From a bacterium (lineage in GTDB: Bacteria > Patescibacteriota > Gracilibacteria > UBA1369 > PNNO01), in NCBI GenBank assembly GCA_013824265.1, contig PNNO01000005.1, positions 292,692-356,691 of the forward strand: a stretch of 64,000 bases of DNA. Direction: 5' to 3'. The position numbers were made by a program, and so were the translations under genes. Positions 16,565 through 25,491 of this stretch are shown piece after piece (the stretch's first letter is position 1; the number at the start of each line of letters is the position of its first letter). A model generated the notes under the pieces. The model was not told where the DNA came from, searched no databases, and worked only from the letters and a program-made list of their open reading frames with translations.

Positions 16565-18931
16565 ATGGATACAAATCAACCACAATATAATAAGGACAAT
16601 TCGGTTGCCGATTTTGGCACCGGAGATGTTATTGTTCCGGAGCCTTTAGTTCCGGCTCCTGCCACTATGCCGGCTCCAGTGCCGCAGGTAGCGTCACAGG
16701 CCACTGCTCCGCAGGTAGCTGCTCCAACGGTAGCGCCAGCTGTTACACCGGCAGCAACAACCCAGGTGGCTGTGCCTCAAGCACCAAAACCTGTTCAACC
16801 GGCAGTACAACCGGTAGCGCCACAGCAGGCTGCAGGTCAAACTTTAAAGCCAATGAAAAGAAAACTCACTCCTGAAGAGATAATTCAGAGAGACAGGGTT
16901 CGTAATAAGAAAATGGTTCTTGGATGCGGAGGAGCTTTTGGAGTTGGCGCAATTATATTGATTATTCTTATTTTTGTGTTTGTTGGACAAGGGTCAAGCG
17001 GTACAAGCTCTCTTGCTCAATCACTTGGTATTAATCAACAATCTTTAGTAAGTACTTTAAGCCTTATAGTTAATTTGTTCTTTGGAATCGGTGCTTTTAT
17101 AACTTTTGTTATTGGTATCGGAGGGATATTTAAGGCCGTGATGTCACGAAAAGATGATGCTTCTGCGAAAAAAAGAGGATATGTGATGGCGGGAGGATCG
17201 TTTGGAGCTTTGGTTGTCATTATAATGATGTGGATTGGGGCATGGCTTTTCTTAAGCGGACAGCAAATTCCAACAACAGCCAAGCCTACCGGACTTGTTA
17301 CTCAGCCTGAATCAACAATAAACCTTGTGGCTCCTATAGAAATTACTTTTGATGCTTCAAATTTGCCTTACGAGAGCACAAAATATGACATTGTTTCTTA
17401 TCTTTGGGATTTTGGTGATGGTCAGGCAGGGCCTGGAAGCAGTATTGAGACTCATCGTTATGAAAGAAAGGGTACCGGACGATATGACGCTAAGTTAACT
17501 CTTACTTTTGTTCAAAAAAGTACAGGAGAGGAGACAACGGAGACGTTAACAAGATTGATCACCATAGCAGATGAAAAAGTTGCGGCGGTAATCAACGCAA
17601 GCGTTACTTCGGGAGACGCGCCTTTGGAGGTTAACTTTGATGGTAGCACTTCAAGTGATCCGGATGGGGTTATTAAAACCTATGCATGGGAAATTGACGG
17701 AAAAGGGTTTACGGAAGGTACCGCAACGTTCACAAATACTTTTGAACAAGTTGGTGTTTATACTGTAAAACTCCGCGTTACAAATCAAAAAGGAGATTTT
17801 GATATAGCTGAACAGCAAATTACGGTTTCTGCCGGCAAAATGCCTGTGGCTGCTGTCGAAATTTTAAATTATGATGGTGGGGCTTTATACGTTAATAAAA
17901 ACTACACTTTGGATGCTTCCGGATCGGTGAGTCCGGGGTCTACAATTACCGGTTATGAATGGGATTTTGGTGACGGAACTACAAAAGTTAGAAGCAGGAC
18001 GGCTCAACATATATTTACAAAAGAGGGGACATACAGACTTATTTTAACAATTACAGATAAGGATGGTCTTGTCGGCACAAAGGAACTGGAAGTTAATGTT
18101 GAACTTGCTCCGGCCTCTCCAAATGCCGTAATGAAGACTGATCCTGCAAAGGCAAGTGATAGCGACACTTCAATTTCCGGAACGGTTCCGTTTGAAGTTA
18201 ATTTTAACGCATCCTCAAGCAGTGATCCTGACGATGATATCGTGGATTACAAATGGGATTTCAATGGCGATGGAGTGTTTGATTCCGCCGGAGAAACAAC
18301 ATCTTACATATATAATACGGTTGGTAGCTATAACGCTTCTTTAACAGTTATTGATTCGGCCGGCTTTGAAGATAAAGAAGTTATTTTGGTTAAGGCTCTT
18401 TCGAAAGGGCTTGAAGCAAGATTGTCCGCAGATCCTGTCTCCGGTGTTGTGCCGTTGACTGTTAGTTTTGACGCTACGGGCTCAACTTATGCCGATGGTG
18501 ATATAGTAAGTTACGAATGGGATTTTGGTGACGGCTCCGCTCCGCGTAGCGATGTCGGGCAGGTCACTTATAAATACACAAAGATCGGTAATTTTACAAC
18601 AACCGTAAAGGTGCGTACAAATGACGGGAAGCAGGAAGAAGCAACTATTCTTGTAAGTGTTAGACAGGTGCCTTTGAAGTCTTGTTTTGAAATGAGCAAG
18701 GCTGTTGGAGACGCTCCGTTAACAATTATTTTCAATCCGCAGTGTGCTACGGGCACAATTGACAAATATAAGTGGACTTTTGGTGATGGAGAAACTTCTA
18801 CGGAAAGAAAACCGACCCATATATTTACAACTCCGGGATCTTACGAAGTAACGCTTGAAATTTCCGATGTTCAAAATGTGGTTGATGTTTCCTCACAATT
18901 TGTTACTGTTACAGGCGAATTAACTCAATAA
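16565..18931 (+). CDS. Pro/Ala-rich PKD-repeat membrane protein
   Basis: 788 residues. The N-terminal 100 residues are rich in Pro, Ala, Val and Gln and lack a signal peptide, so they are probably cytoplasmic. Three membrane helices follow (about 115-230). The last two flank the turn FKAVMSRKDDASAKKRGY, which resembles a degenerate version of the NEEQxxKAKK turn of the pilin hairpins upstream. Six PKD domains then follow (WDFGDGQ, WEIDGKG, WDFGDGTT, WDFNGDG, WDFGDGSA, WTFGDGET). It ends in VTVTGELTQ without a C-terminal anchor. 18 bp after the previous gene. Confidence 0.78.
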   Translation: MDTNQPQYNKDNSVADFGTGDVIVPEPLVPAPATMPAPVPQVASQATAPQVAAPTVAPAVTPAATTQVAVPQAPKPVQPAVQPVAPQQAAGQTLKPMKRKLTPEEIIQRDRVRNKKMVLGCGGAFGVGAIILIILIFVFVGQGSSGTSSLAQSLGINQQSLVSTLSLIVNLFFGIGAFITFVIGIGGIFKAVMSRKDDASAKKRGYVMAGGSFGALVVIIMMWIGAWLFLSGQQIPTTAKPTGLVTQPESTINLVAPIEITFDASNLPYESTKYDIVSYLWDFGDGQAGPGSSIETHRYERKGTGRYDAKLTLTFVQKSTGEETTETLTRLITIADEKVAAVINASVTSGDAPLEVNFDGSTSSDPDGVIKTYAWEIDGKGFTEGTATFTNTFEQVGVYTVKLRVTNQKGDFDIAEQQITVSAGKMPVAAVEILNYDGGALYVNKNYTLDASGSVSPGSTITGYEWDFGDGTTKVRSRTAQHIFTKEGTYRLILTITDKDGLVGTKELEVNVELAPASPNAVMKTDPAKASDSDTSISGTVPFEVNFNASSSSDPDDDIVDYKWDFNGDGVFDSAGETTSYIYNTVGSYNASLTVIDSAGFEDKEVILVKALSKGLEARLSADPVSGVVPLTVSFDATGSTYADGDIVSYEWDFGDGSAPRSDVGQVTYKYTKIGNFTTTVKVRTNDGKQEEATILVSVRQVPLKSCFEMSKAVGDAPLTIIFNPQCATGTIDKYKWTFGDGETSTERKPTHIFTTPGSYEVTLEISDVQNVVDVSSQFVTVTGELTQ

Positions 18932-18933
18932 AA

Positions 18934-19056
18934 ATGTCTTTAGATAAACGACAAAAGGGGATAGTGCGCGTTGTTGGTGTAATCGCCATTATCGTGCTTA
19001 TTATAACCGCTTTTGCTCCGGCTATTTCGGTGCTTATGACCCAGAATGCGGTATAG
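18934..19056 (+). CDS. 40-residue single-pass membrane protein
   Basis: ATG at 18934, two bases after the stop of the PKD gene, stop TAG at 19054. The translation starts MSLDKRQKGIVRVVGVIAII and continues with one hydrophobic helix, ending SVLMTQNAV. Basic N-terminus plus one helix suggests an N-in membrane peptide. Too short for homology to help, but the tight spacing and A-rich start fit a last gene of this unit. Confidence 0.5.
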   Translation: MSLDKRQKGIVRVVGVIAIIVLIITAFAPAISVLMTQNAV

Positions 19057-19268
19057 TGCGCGGTAGCGCGGGCGCGGTTTAGTTAATATCGCAGAGTCTG
19101 AAATCTGCATTTAAGAAGGTTGACTTATTTTTATTTTGCGCTTTGAGGTTCCGCGATTCCGACACGCCGTTTTACTCATTAAATAAAGATAAATTGGCGT
19201 TTTGAGGTGTCGCCGTCCCGGGACGGATTTCTTTGACATACATATTTAACGCACCTCGTGTACATCCT
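19057..19268 (+). repeat. Gene-free stretch with a REP-like palindrome
   Basis: About 210 bp without a gene. It holds a perfect 14-bp palindrome CCGTCCCGGGACGG at 19213-19226 and two similar segments, CGCTTTGAGGT and CGTTTTGAGGT. A near copy of the palindrome occurs at 30668-30681, and the same core lies inside the HNH gene at 49144-49163. No T-tract follows directly, so terminator function is doubtful. Confidence 0.4.
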
Positions 19269-19297
19269 TTGACCTTCTATACTAAAAATGGTATAAT
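19269..19297 (+). promoter_or_regulatory. Strong promoter of the wall-protein gene
   Basis: TTGACC, 17 bp, TATAAT, giving a leader of about 55 nt before the ATG at 19359. Confidence 0.75.
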
Positions 19298-19358
19298 TAT
19301 GTGATGGCAATATGCCATTTTAAAAATATATACAAAAACAAAACTAACCCATCTAATA

Positions 19359-21806
19359 ATGGAAAATTCATCAGGAAATATGCCTTCCCAGGAGCCAATT
19401 GAGCCAATTGCGATGCCGGAAATGGCAGTTGCGGTAAAGGAAGAGAAAAAGCCTTTCTTAACATTCGGTAAGATAATGGCGATTTTCGGAGTACTACTTA
19501 TAGTTGGTACTGTTGTTGGCGCTGTAATCTATTCAAGAAGTTCTGAAAGATTGCAGGGAAATATTATAACTACGCATCTTGAACCGGTTGATACAACAGA
19601 AGTTATTGATGCCAGTGCTCCCGAAACAGCAGAGGAGAAGGCGGCAGCTGATGCTAAGGCCGAAGCCGAAGCCGAAGCCGAGGCTACTGATGTTGGAGGG
19701 GGAGGAGAAGTTGATGACACCCACCCGGTGGATGAATCCGGGCTTGCATTAATTGATAAGCCTATTTTGAGTACCGGAGATGTTGAAACGAATGACTTGC
19801 TGAATAGTGATAATATTATCCCTCTACAGGATGTTGGACTTAGCACTTCTATAGATACAAGCAATGTACTTGAAATACCAAATCAGGAAACGGGGCTTAG
19901 TACTTCTATAAATCCGGATAATATACCAAACCTTGAGCTACTGCCACAGTGCCAGGCACCTTTTGTACCGAAAACTTATGAAAACTTGAATTATTGTATG
20001 TGTGCGGACGGACATTATCCAGATCAATTTAGCAATCTGCCTGTTTATGATTGTAAGCCTTTTAAATGCGAATTAACTGGGCAAGATTTGGAAGAAATCA
20101 AGATAGATATTGGAAAAATATTACTTGATCAGGGATTTGAAAATATAGACATTGCAAGAATAGTTGCTGAATTTACTTCCGATTACGATACTTATAAACA
20201 AGAACAATGTTTATCCACTACGCAGACTGAGGAAAGTTGTGACGATCTTAAGACACAACTTGCAGATGCCTACTATGCTAAAGATTGGAACCTATATGGG
20301 CAGATATTAACTAAAATGGAGGAACAAAATTGCCCACCTTGTGAAATTACATTTTATAAAATAGCTCGGCCATTTTTAGCAAGCGGTGATAGTGGTATTA
20401 ATGTTTCTTTTTTAGACGGCATAAATACTAGAATAACTGAGGAATATATCGCAGAGGGATGTGATAATTGCAAGTTTACATATGGCATTATTGCTCTTTA
20501 TGCAAACGAACTAACTAAATATGGTGAAAATGTGCGTGGCGTAGACTTGGAAATACTAAAAAAGCTTGTTGAAAAATATATTGATGATGGATGTATAAAT
20601 TGTGATGGTTTCCCATCTTTCCTACAAAATCTTAAATTTAAACCGGAAGATTACTTTGTTGGTACCTTTAGGTTTTCCGGAAGTATACGCACTGCGTATG
20701 CTCAAAGTGGTACTCTTTCCCCAAAAGTTAAAGAGGCTATAGAAAGTGTTTACAATGAACTTTGTTTAGATCCGGGAGACCAGCAAGAAGTTTGTACTTC
20801 TTTAACAATCAATTCTCCGTCAGGGACAGGTTCTTATGTTATGCCGGGGGCATTTAATCCTTCGACTGACTTTTTGAAATTTGCTGCTAATGGGGCTGTA
20901 GAGTCTTATTCTATAACATCAGACAGGGAAACTGTTATTTTTAATGATAATGCTGGTCAAGCTGGAGCCATCATTAGGACACCAGAAAAAATAGTAAGCT
21001 TACAAGATGGTCCTGCTCCGGGAACTAATGATGAAATAACAATTCAGGCAAATGGTCCTACGGGAGGTCCTATTACAGGATGCTCCGCATCATTAAAAAT
21101 TATAAGACAACTTCCGGATACAAGTACTACAACAACTACCACCACCACTACAACTACGGAAACTACAAAAAAGTGTAGCAGTCTTGAAATAATTGCGCCT
21201 TTGGAGGCTGCAGAATCAGGCGTACCTACAATTGTGCTTCCAAGCGGAAGATATATAAATGTGCCTCTTAAGATAGATGTAAATACCGATTTAGGCGTTG
21301 TTACCGATTACAGATATAGATCCGATAACGGATATATAACATTTAAAACATCTGGTGGAGTTTCTTCAAACCCTCTTGATACAACATCTCCAACGGTTTT
21401 GATGAATGGAGTTGTTCTGGAAGGAAGAACAGAAACAATAAGTGTTTGGGCAAGAGATGGACAGGAGGTTGGAATTCCAGGGTGCAATGACGGATTTATA
21501 GTTAGGGTTCCGGAAGACGAAACACCTCCACCAACTGAGGAAACACCTCCACCAACGGAGGAAACGCCTCCACCGACAGAGCAGGTTCCTGTTACCACCA
21601 CGACTGTAACAACAACTACGACTCCTGTTATAACCACAACGCCAATTACGTCTACTACGCCGGTAGTTGTAACTACTCCTGTAACTACCACTCCTGCGCC
21701 GGTTCACGGTGCGGCTCCGGAATCTCCGGAAACGGGTCCCGGAGTACTTATTTATCTTGTTGGGGCGGGACTTGGAGGAGCGCTTTTAAGAAAGAGAAAC
21801 AAGTAA
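19359..21806 (+). CDS. Envelope protein with LPXTG-like C-terminal sorting signal
   Basis: 815 residues. One N-terminal membrane helix (GKIMAIFGVLLIVGTVVGAVIY), an Ala/Glu-rich linker, two copies of GLSTSI, then a Cys-rich middle (about 200-460, with CMCADGHY, CPPCEI, CDNCKF and CINCDGF pairs), beta-rich domains, and Thr-rich and Pro-rich stalks including three ETPPPTE units. The end is SPETGPG, a hydrophobic helix (VLIYLVGAGLGGALL) and RKRNK, which is the tripartite layout of sortase substrates with a P-E-T-G motif. Probably displayed on the surface. No sortase gene is in the window. Confidence 0.72.
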   Translation: MENSSGNMPSQEPIEPIAMPEMAVAVKEEKKPFLTFGKIMAIFGVLLIVGTVVGAVIYSRSSERLQGNIITTHLEPVDTTEVIDASAPETAEEKAAADAKAEAEAEAEATDVGGGGEVDDTHPVDESGLALIDKPILSTGDVETNDLLNSDNIIPLQDVGLSTSIDTSNVLEIPNQETGLSTSINPDNIPNLELLPQCQAPFVPKTYENLNYCMCADGHYPDQFSNLPVYDCKPFKCELTGQDLEEIKIDIGKILLDQGFENIDIARIVAEFTSDYDTYKQEQCLSTTQTEESCDDLKTQLADAYYAKDWNLYGQILTKMEEQNCPPCEITFYKIARPFLASGDSGINVSFLDGINTRITEEYIAEGCDNCKFTYGIIALYANELTKYGENVRGVDLEILKKLVEKYIDDGCINCDGFPSFLQNLKFKPEDYFVGTFRFSGSIRTAYAQSGTLSPKVKEAIESVYNELCLDPGDQQEVCTSLTINSPSGTGSYVMPGAFNPSTDFLKFAANGAVESYSITSDRETVIFNDNAGQAGAIIRTPEKIVSLQDGPAPGTNDEITIQANGPTGGPITGCSASLKIIRQLPDTSTTTTTTTTTTTETTKKCSSLEIIAPLEAAESGVPTIVLPSGRYINVPLKIDVNTDLGVVTDYRYRSDNGYITFKTSGGVSSNPLDTTSPTVLMNGVVLEGRTETISVWARDGQEVGIPGCNDGFIVRVPEDETPPPTEETPPPTEETPPPTEQVPVTTTTVTTTTTPVITTTPITSTTPVVVTTPVTTTPAPVHGAAPESPETGPGVLIYLVGAGLGGALLRKRNK

Positions 21807-21818
21807 TATTAAAAATTA

Positions 21819-21852
21819 AAAAGGGCGGTATTGTATTATATCGTCCTTTTTG
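21819..21852 (+). terminator. Terminator after the surface cluster
   Basis: A 12-bp stem (AAAAGGGCGGTA with TATCGTCCTTTT, two G-U pairs), an 8-nt loop, and a T-rich end. It closes the 7.6-21.8 kb cluster, 35 bp before tRNA-Gln. Confidence 0.75.
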
Positions 21853-21886
21853 TTAAAGTTGGTTTCGTGAGTTTGGAAATAGTTAT

Positions 21887-21962
21887 TGGGGCGTCGCCAA
21901 GTGGTAAGGCACCGGGTTTTGGTCCCGGCATTCCGGGGGTTCGAATCCCTCCGCCCCAGCCA
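21887..21962 (+). tRNA. tRNA-Gln (anticodon TTG)
   Basis: Full cloverleaf: acceptor TGGGGCG pairs with CGCCCCA, anticodon arm CCGGG-TTTTGGT-CCCGG with TTG, T-loop GTTCGAATC, discriminator G, and a genomically encoded CCA at 21960-21962. Confidence 0.96.
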
Positions 21963-21978
21963 TTTAGCAGTATATGCG

Positions 21979-21984
21979 TATAAT
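21979..21984 (+). promoter_or_regulatory. -10 element giving a near-leaderless permease transcript
   Basis: TATAAT ends 8 bp before the ATG at 21993, so a transcript from here would start at or next to the start codon. There is no -35 match, since the position falls in the tRNA 3' end. Read-through from tRNA-Gln is the alternative. Confidence 0.35.
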
Positions 21985-21992
21985 TAAGCCAT

Positions 21993-23291
21993 ATGCAGAA
22001 ACCTACACTAAAGAGGGAATTGGGACTTTTCCACACAACAACCATTGGTGTCGGGCTTATTTTGGGTGCGGGAATTTATGTTTTGCTCGGAGAGGCTTCC
22101 GGTTATGCAGGGAACAGCGTTTGGCTTTCTTTTCTTATATCTGCCGTGGTAGCGCTATTTACAGGTTTTAGTTACGCGGAATTAAGCTCAATGTTTCCAA
22201 AGGACTCTGCCGAATATGTTTATACAGAGCAGTCTTTTGGGAAAATGCTCGCATTTTTTGTGGGTTATTTTGTGATTTTGGCTACGATTATATCGGCATC
22301 AACCGTTGCCATTGGGTTTGCCGGATATTTTGGGGCTTTGTTTGGAATTGAAGCGTTAACACTAACTGCCATTGTGGTGATAGTTGTGTTTTCGATAATG
22401 AATTTATTGAGTGTTAAGCTGTCTTCCTGGACGAATATTATCTTTACGGCGATGGAGGTTTTGGGGCTTCTTATAATAATCGTGCTTGGATTTTCAAAGG
22501 TTGGATCGGTTTCTTACACGGAAATGCCATATGGATTTGCTGGAGTATTTAAGGCCTCCGCGCTCGTGTTCTTCGCCTTCCTTGGCTTTGAAAGCGTCGT
22601 AAAACTTTCCGAAGAATGCAAAGATCCGCGCAAAAATATCCCTCGCGCTCTTCTCCTTTCAATAGTTATTACAACTGTACTTTATATCATCGTTGCAATA
22701 TCGGCTGTGAGCATTTTGGACTGGCAGGCTTTGTCGTCATCAAAAGCGCCTTTGGCTGACGCGGCGGCTACGATTCTTGGCAATAACGCATTTATAGTAC
22801 TTTCAGTTATAGCTCTTTTTTCAACCGCAAATACGGTTCTAATAAGTCTTATTGCGGCGTCGAGGGCTCTTTACGGGATAGGGGAGAACTACAGGCTTTT
22901 AAGCCCTTTTACGGCGATTCATGAAAAACTAAGAACGCCGCATATAGCAATTTGGTCGGTTATGGTAATCGCCATTTTGTTTGCGCTTATAGACGATATA
23001 GGAATAATTGCTGAACTCACAAACTTTACGCTTTTTATAACGTTTGCATTTGTAAATGCGGCTGTGATTGTTCTGCGTTTTAAAATGCCAAAAGAAAAAA
23101 GAGAATTCAGGGTTCCTTTTACTATGGCAAAAGTTCCTGTAATGGCTGTTATCGGGTTTCTTTCATGCTTTTTCCTTCTTGCTCAATTAACGTCATTTAT
23201 AATCCTTGGAGGTCTTGCCTTGGCTCTAACGGGCGTCTTGATATACGGTGTCGTTATGATTTTTGAACGTAGAGGTCAGCTCCAAAAATAA
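21993..23291 (+). CDS. APC-superfamily amino acid permease
   Basis: 432 residues with about 12 membrane helices. The first helix has GLFHTTTIGVGLILGAGIYVLL, cited here for its G[AV]G[IV]Y substrate-site motif, and helix 6 carries FFAFLGFESVVKLSEECKDP, the APC consensus F-x-G-F-E followed by E-x-x-P-x-x-x-I-P. It imports or exchanges amino acids through the cytoplasmic membrane; specificity cannot be told. CPR cells usually depend on imported amino acids. Its end overlaps the convergent 720-residue gene by 38 bp. Confidence 0.9.
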   Translation: MQKPTLKRELGLFHTTTIGVGLILGAGIYVLLGEASGYAGNSVWLSFLISAVVALFTGFSYAELSSMFPKDSAEYVYTEQSFGKMLAFFVGYFVILATIISASTVAIGFAGYFGALFGIEALTLTAIVVIVVFSIMNLLSVKLSSWTNIIFTAMEVLGLLIIIVLGFSKVGSVSYTEMPYGFAGVFKASALVFFAFLGFESVVKLSEECKDPRKNIPRALLLSIVITTVLYIIVAISAVSILDWQALSSSKAPLADAAATILGNNAFIVLSVIALFSTANTVLISLIAASRALYGIGENYRLLSPFTAIHEKLRTPHIAIWSVMVIAILFALIDDIGIIAELTNFTLFITFAFVNAAVIVLRFKMPKEKREFRVPFTMAKVPVMAVIGFLSCFFLLAQLTSFIILGGLALALTGVLIYGVVMIFERRGQLQK

Positions 23292-25416
23292 TTTTCCCGT
23301 ATTGTTTTATTGTCGGCTTTAAAGCTTCGTCCCATGTGGCGCAAATGGACTCTCTTAGCTGTGTTGCGTATCTCTCCATCTCTTCTTTGACCTGCTCGGA
23401 TCGTCCAAATTTAAAGTGTTTTGTAAACCAGTTCCCGGTTAAGCCTTTTATCTTTTTTAAAGCGGCATCTATAACTTCCTTTTTGCCTTTGTAGTAGTAA
23501 ACAAACGCTTCTTCATCCGAAACTGCGATTGAAAGTCTTTTGTTTAATTCGGTGAAAACTCCAAAATCTTTTACATCATTACCGAGTAACTTTTCTTTTA
23601 GGTCCGATTCTATCTGAAGAAATTTTTCGTATAGTCCTTTTTTAACCAAAAATTCTTTAAGATTACCAAACTCACCTGATTCTATTGAAGGAATGCCGGT
23701 TAAGATGGAGTCTAGATTAGAGGCTTTTGGAATATCCATTTTCAAATCGTTTTCGCCCTTAAGGTTTTTGGTTATGGTATTTGGCATTTCCGAGCCCTGT
23801 CCGATGGCATTGAAAACGCCGGAAACGTTATCAAAAACATTGTTTTTTTCTTGCTCGTTACATTTTTTAACAAGATCCTCATAGCGCGCTATTACTCTTG
23901 AAAAGAATGCCGACATTAAGCCTTGAGTGCTGAGTCTTGTTTTGGCTATTTTCTTTAATTGCCAGATAAAATTTTCACATTCACCGGTAGATTTTAACTT
24001 TTCTTCATTCTGAACAAAAAGGTTGTCTACGTCTCTGTTAACAAGATTCAGAAGTTCCTGTTCGGCCTGGCTTCCCGGTACAACAGCTATGTATGGATAA
24101 GAAAGCATTGCGGAAGATTGGAGCCTATTATCCTTCTCGTCCTGCAATTTTATCGGCTGAGTTGGGAATTTTCCAAACTCTTCACTTATTGCTCTGGTCA
24201 TAATTGTATCCGCTGTTTCAAGTTTTCTTCTTTCACCTTCTTGTCCCGGTTTTCCAAGCCCGACAACGGATTTGGTTGGTGTAACAGGTAGGTCGAGAGT
24301 TGGTATCCCCATTATTGTCCTATTGATTTCGGACGAAGTTTGTCTGCGTACATTCTGCGTGACGGTTTGCACCTGTTCAACTGGTTGCACTTGTCCAACG
24401 GGGCCGGTATCCAAGGCCTTCATATAAAGGGTTGCTTCGTCCTGAACATGCCTTTTTATTTCCATAAACAAGCTCTTCCATCTTTCTTCTATAACTTTAT
24501 ATTCAGGTTCTTTATTGTTTTGAGTTAAAAGGTTGTTTGACGCCAAATAATGCTCGAACATAAGGTCGGAAGCAAACTGGTTCCTTTGGTTCCCATCTGC
24601 CGCAAGGCTTTTACAGTATTCCATCAATTGTTTTAAATAGGACTCGAATATATAACCTATGAACTTTTTAAATCTTGTTTTTCGCGCATTGCTTTTTGAT
24701 GATTCAACATTAAGTCTTCTTAATGTTGAGATTAGATGCTGAGCTACTCCTTTAAAGTATTCTTCAATAATCGGATGCCATGTTTCGGAGTTAACTATTG
24801 CATCCGAATCCTCCTGCATAAATCGTGGAATTTTTAAGAACAAATCTCCGTCCTGTTTGCTCATTTTAAGGACGTCTTCATCTATATTAAGAGGAGGTCT
24901 TGGTTTTATAAGATCTTTAAATTTCTCCTCAACGGAATCAGCTATTTGATTTCCTTCTCCGGTATTCGGCCGGCTTTCAATACTGTATATTTTGCCGCCA
25001 ACCGCTTCCTTTTGCTCAACGGTTAACTCTCCTTTTATTATTTTCTCAAGAAGATGCCACATTGGCGTTATTCCTCCCGTTGTTGTTTCAAGTATTTCGG
25101 TTGAAATTTGAGTTGCCGCTAAGGGGTTTTTTGAACGTGCCGATAGACTTCCAAGGTGCTCCCACATTTTATCCGCCTCTTTATGATCTTCGTATGTAAG
25201 TCTCATAAAATATGGAGCCATTGAAAGCGCTTCCTCCCTTGATATTCCAAGCGATTCTGCTTCTTTCATCAAAAAGAACCTTACAAGGTCTTTTATGTCC
25301 TTGTGAGTGCAGTCGGGCTTCTTTTCTTTTAATAGTTTTATACCTCTTAAAAGCTTCTCCTCAAGCTGTTTTACGTTTATTTCCGGGGATTTTTCTCCCG
25401 ATTCGATTGGACTCAT
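23254..25416 (-). CDS. Long helical protein of unknown function
   Basis: 720 residues, no signal peptide or membrane helix, mostly charged helices. N-terminus MSPIESGEKSPEINVKQLEE; a low-complexity Gln/Val/Pro stretch (GPVGQVQPVEQVQTVTQNV) near residue 340 splits two helical halves. No domain recognised. It belongs to the same kind of big, intracellular, lineage-specific protein as those at 37-48 kb. Own promoter just upstream; nth lies beyond it on the same strand. Confidence 0.65.
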   Translation of the reverse strand: MSPIESGEKSPEINVKQLEEKLLRGIKLLKEKKPDCTHKDIKDLVRFFLMKEAESLGISREEALSMAPYFMRLTYEDHKEADKMWEHLGSLSARSKNPLAATQISTEILETTTGGITPMWHLLEKIIKGELTVEQKEAVGGKIYSIESRPNTGEGNQIADSVEEKFKDLIKPRPPLNIDEDVLKMSKQDGDLFLKIPRFMQEDSDAIVNSETWHPIIEEYFKGVAQHLISTLRRLNVESSKSNARKTRFKKFIGYIFESYLKQLMEYCKSLAADGNQRNQFASDLMFEHYLASNNLLTQNNKEPEYKVIEERWKSLFMEIKRHVQDEATLYMKALDTGPVGQVQPVEQVQTVTQNVRRQTSSEINRTIMGIPTLDLPVTPTKSVVGLGKPGQEGERRKLETADTIMTRAISEEFGKFPTQPIKLQDEKDNRLQSSAMLSYPYIAVVPGSQAEQELLNLVNRDVDNLFVQNEEKLKSTGECENFIWQLKKIAKTRLSTQGLMSAFFSRVIARYEDLVKKCNEQEKNNVFDNVSGVFNAIGQGSEMPNTITKNLKGENDLKMDIPKASNLDSILTGIPSIESGEFGNLKEFLVKKGLYEKFLQIESDLKEKLLGNDVKDFGVFTELNKRLSIAVSDEEAFVYYYKGKKEVIDAALKKIKGLTGNWFTKHFKFGRSEQVKEEMERYATQLRESICATWDEALKPTIKQYGKIIFGADLYVQKS

Positions 25417-25446
25417 ATAATCAATAATATCTTTTATAAGGGGCTG

Positions 25447-25474
25447 ATTGTACTACAAAAACAAAACAAGTCAA
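25447..25474 (-). promoter_or_regulatory. Promoter of the 720-residue protein gene
   Basis: On the minus strand TTGACT, 16 bp, TACAAT, about 30 bp before the ATG at 25416. Confidence 0.6.
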
Positions 25475-25491
25475 CCCCTGTTTGGTCATTT

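Noticed and set aside
21836..22045. Minus-strand ORF with GGIRTPGMPGPKPGALPLGD
   Set aside because: This is the well-known false translation of a tRNA gene read on the opposite strand.
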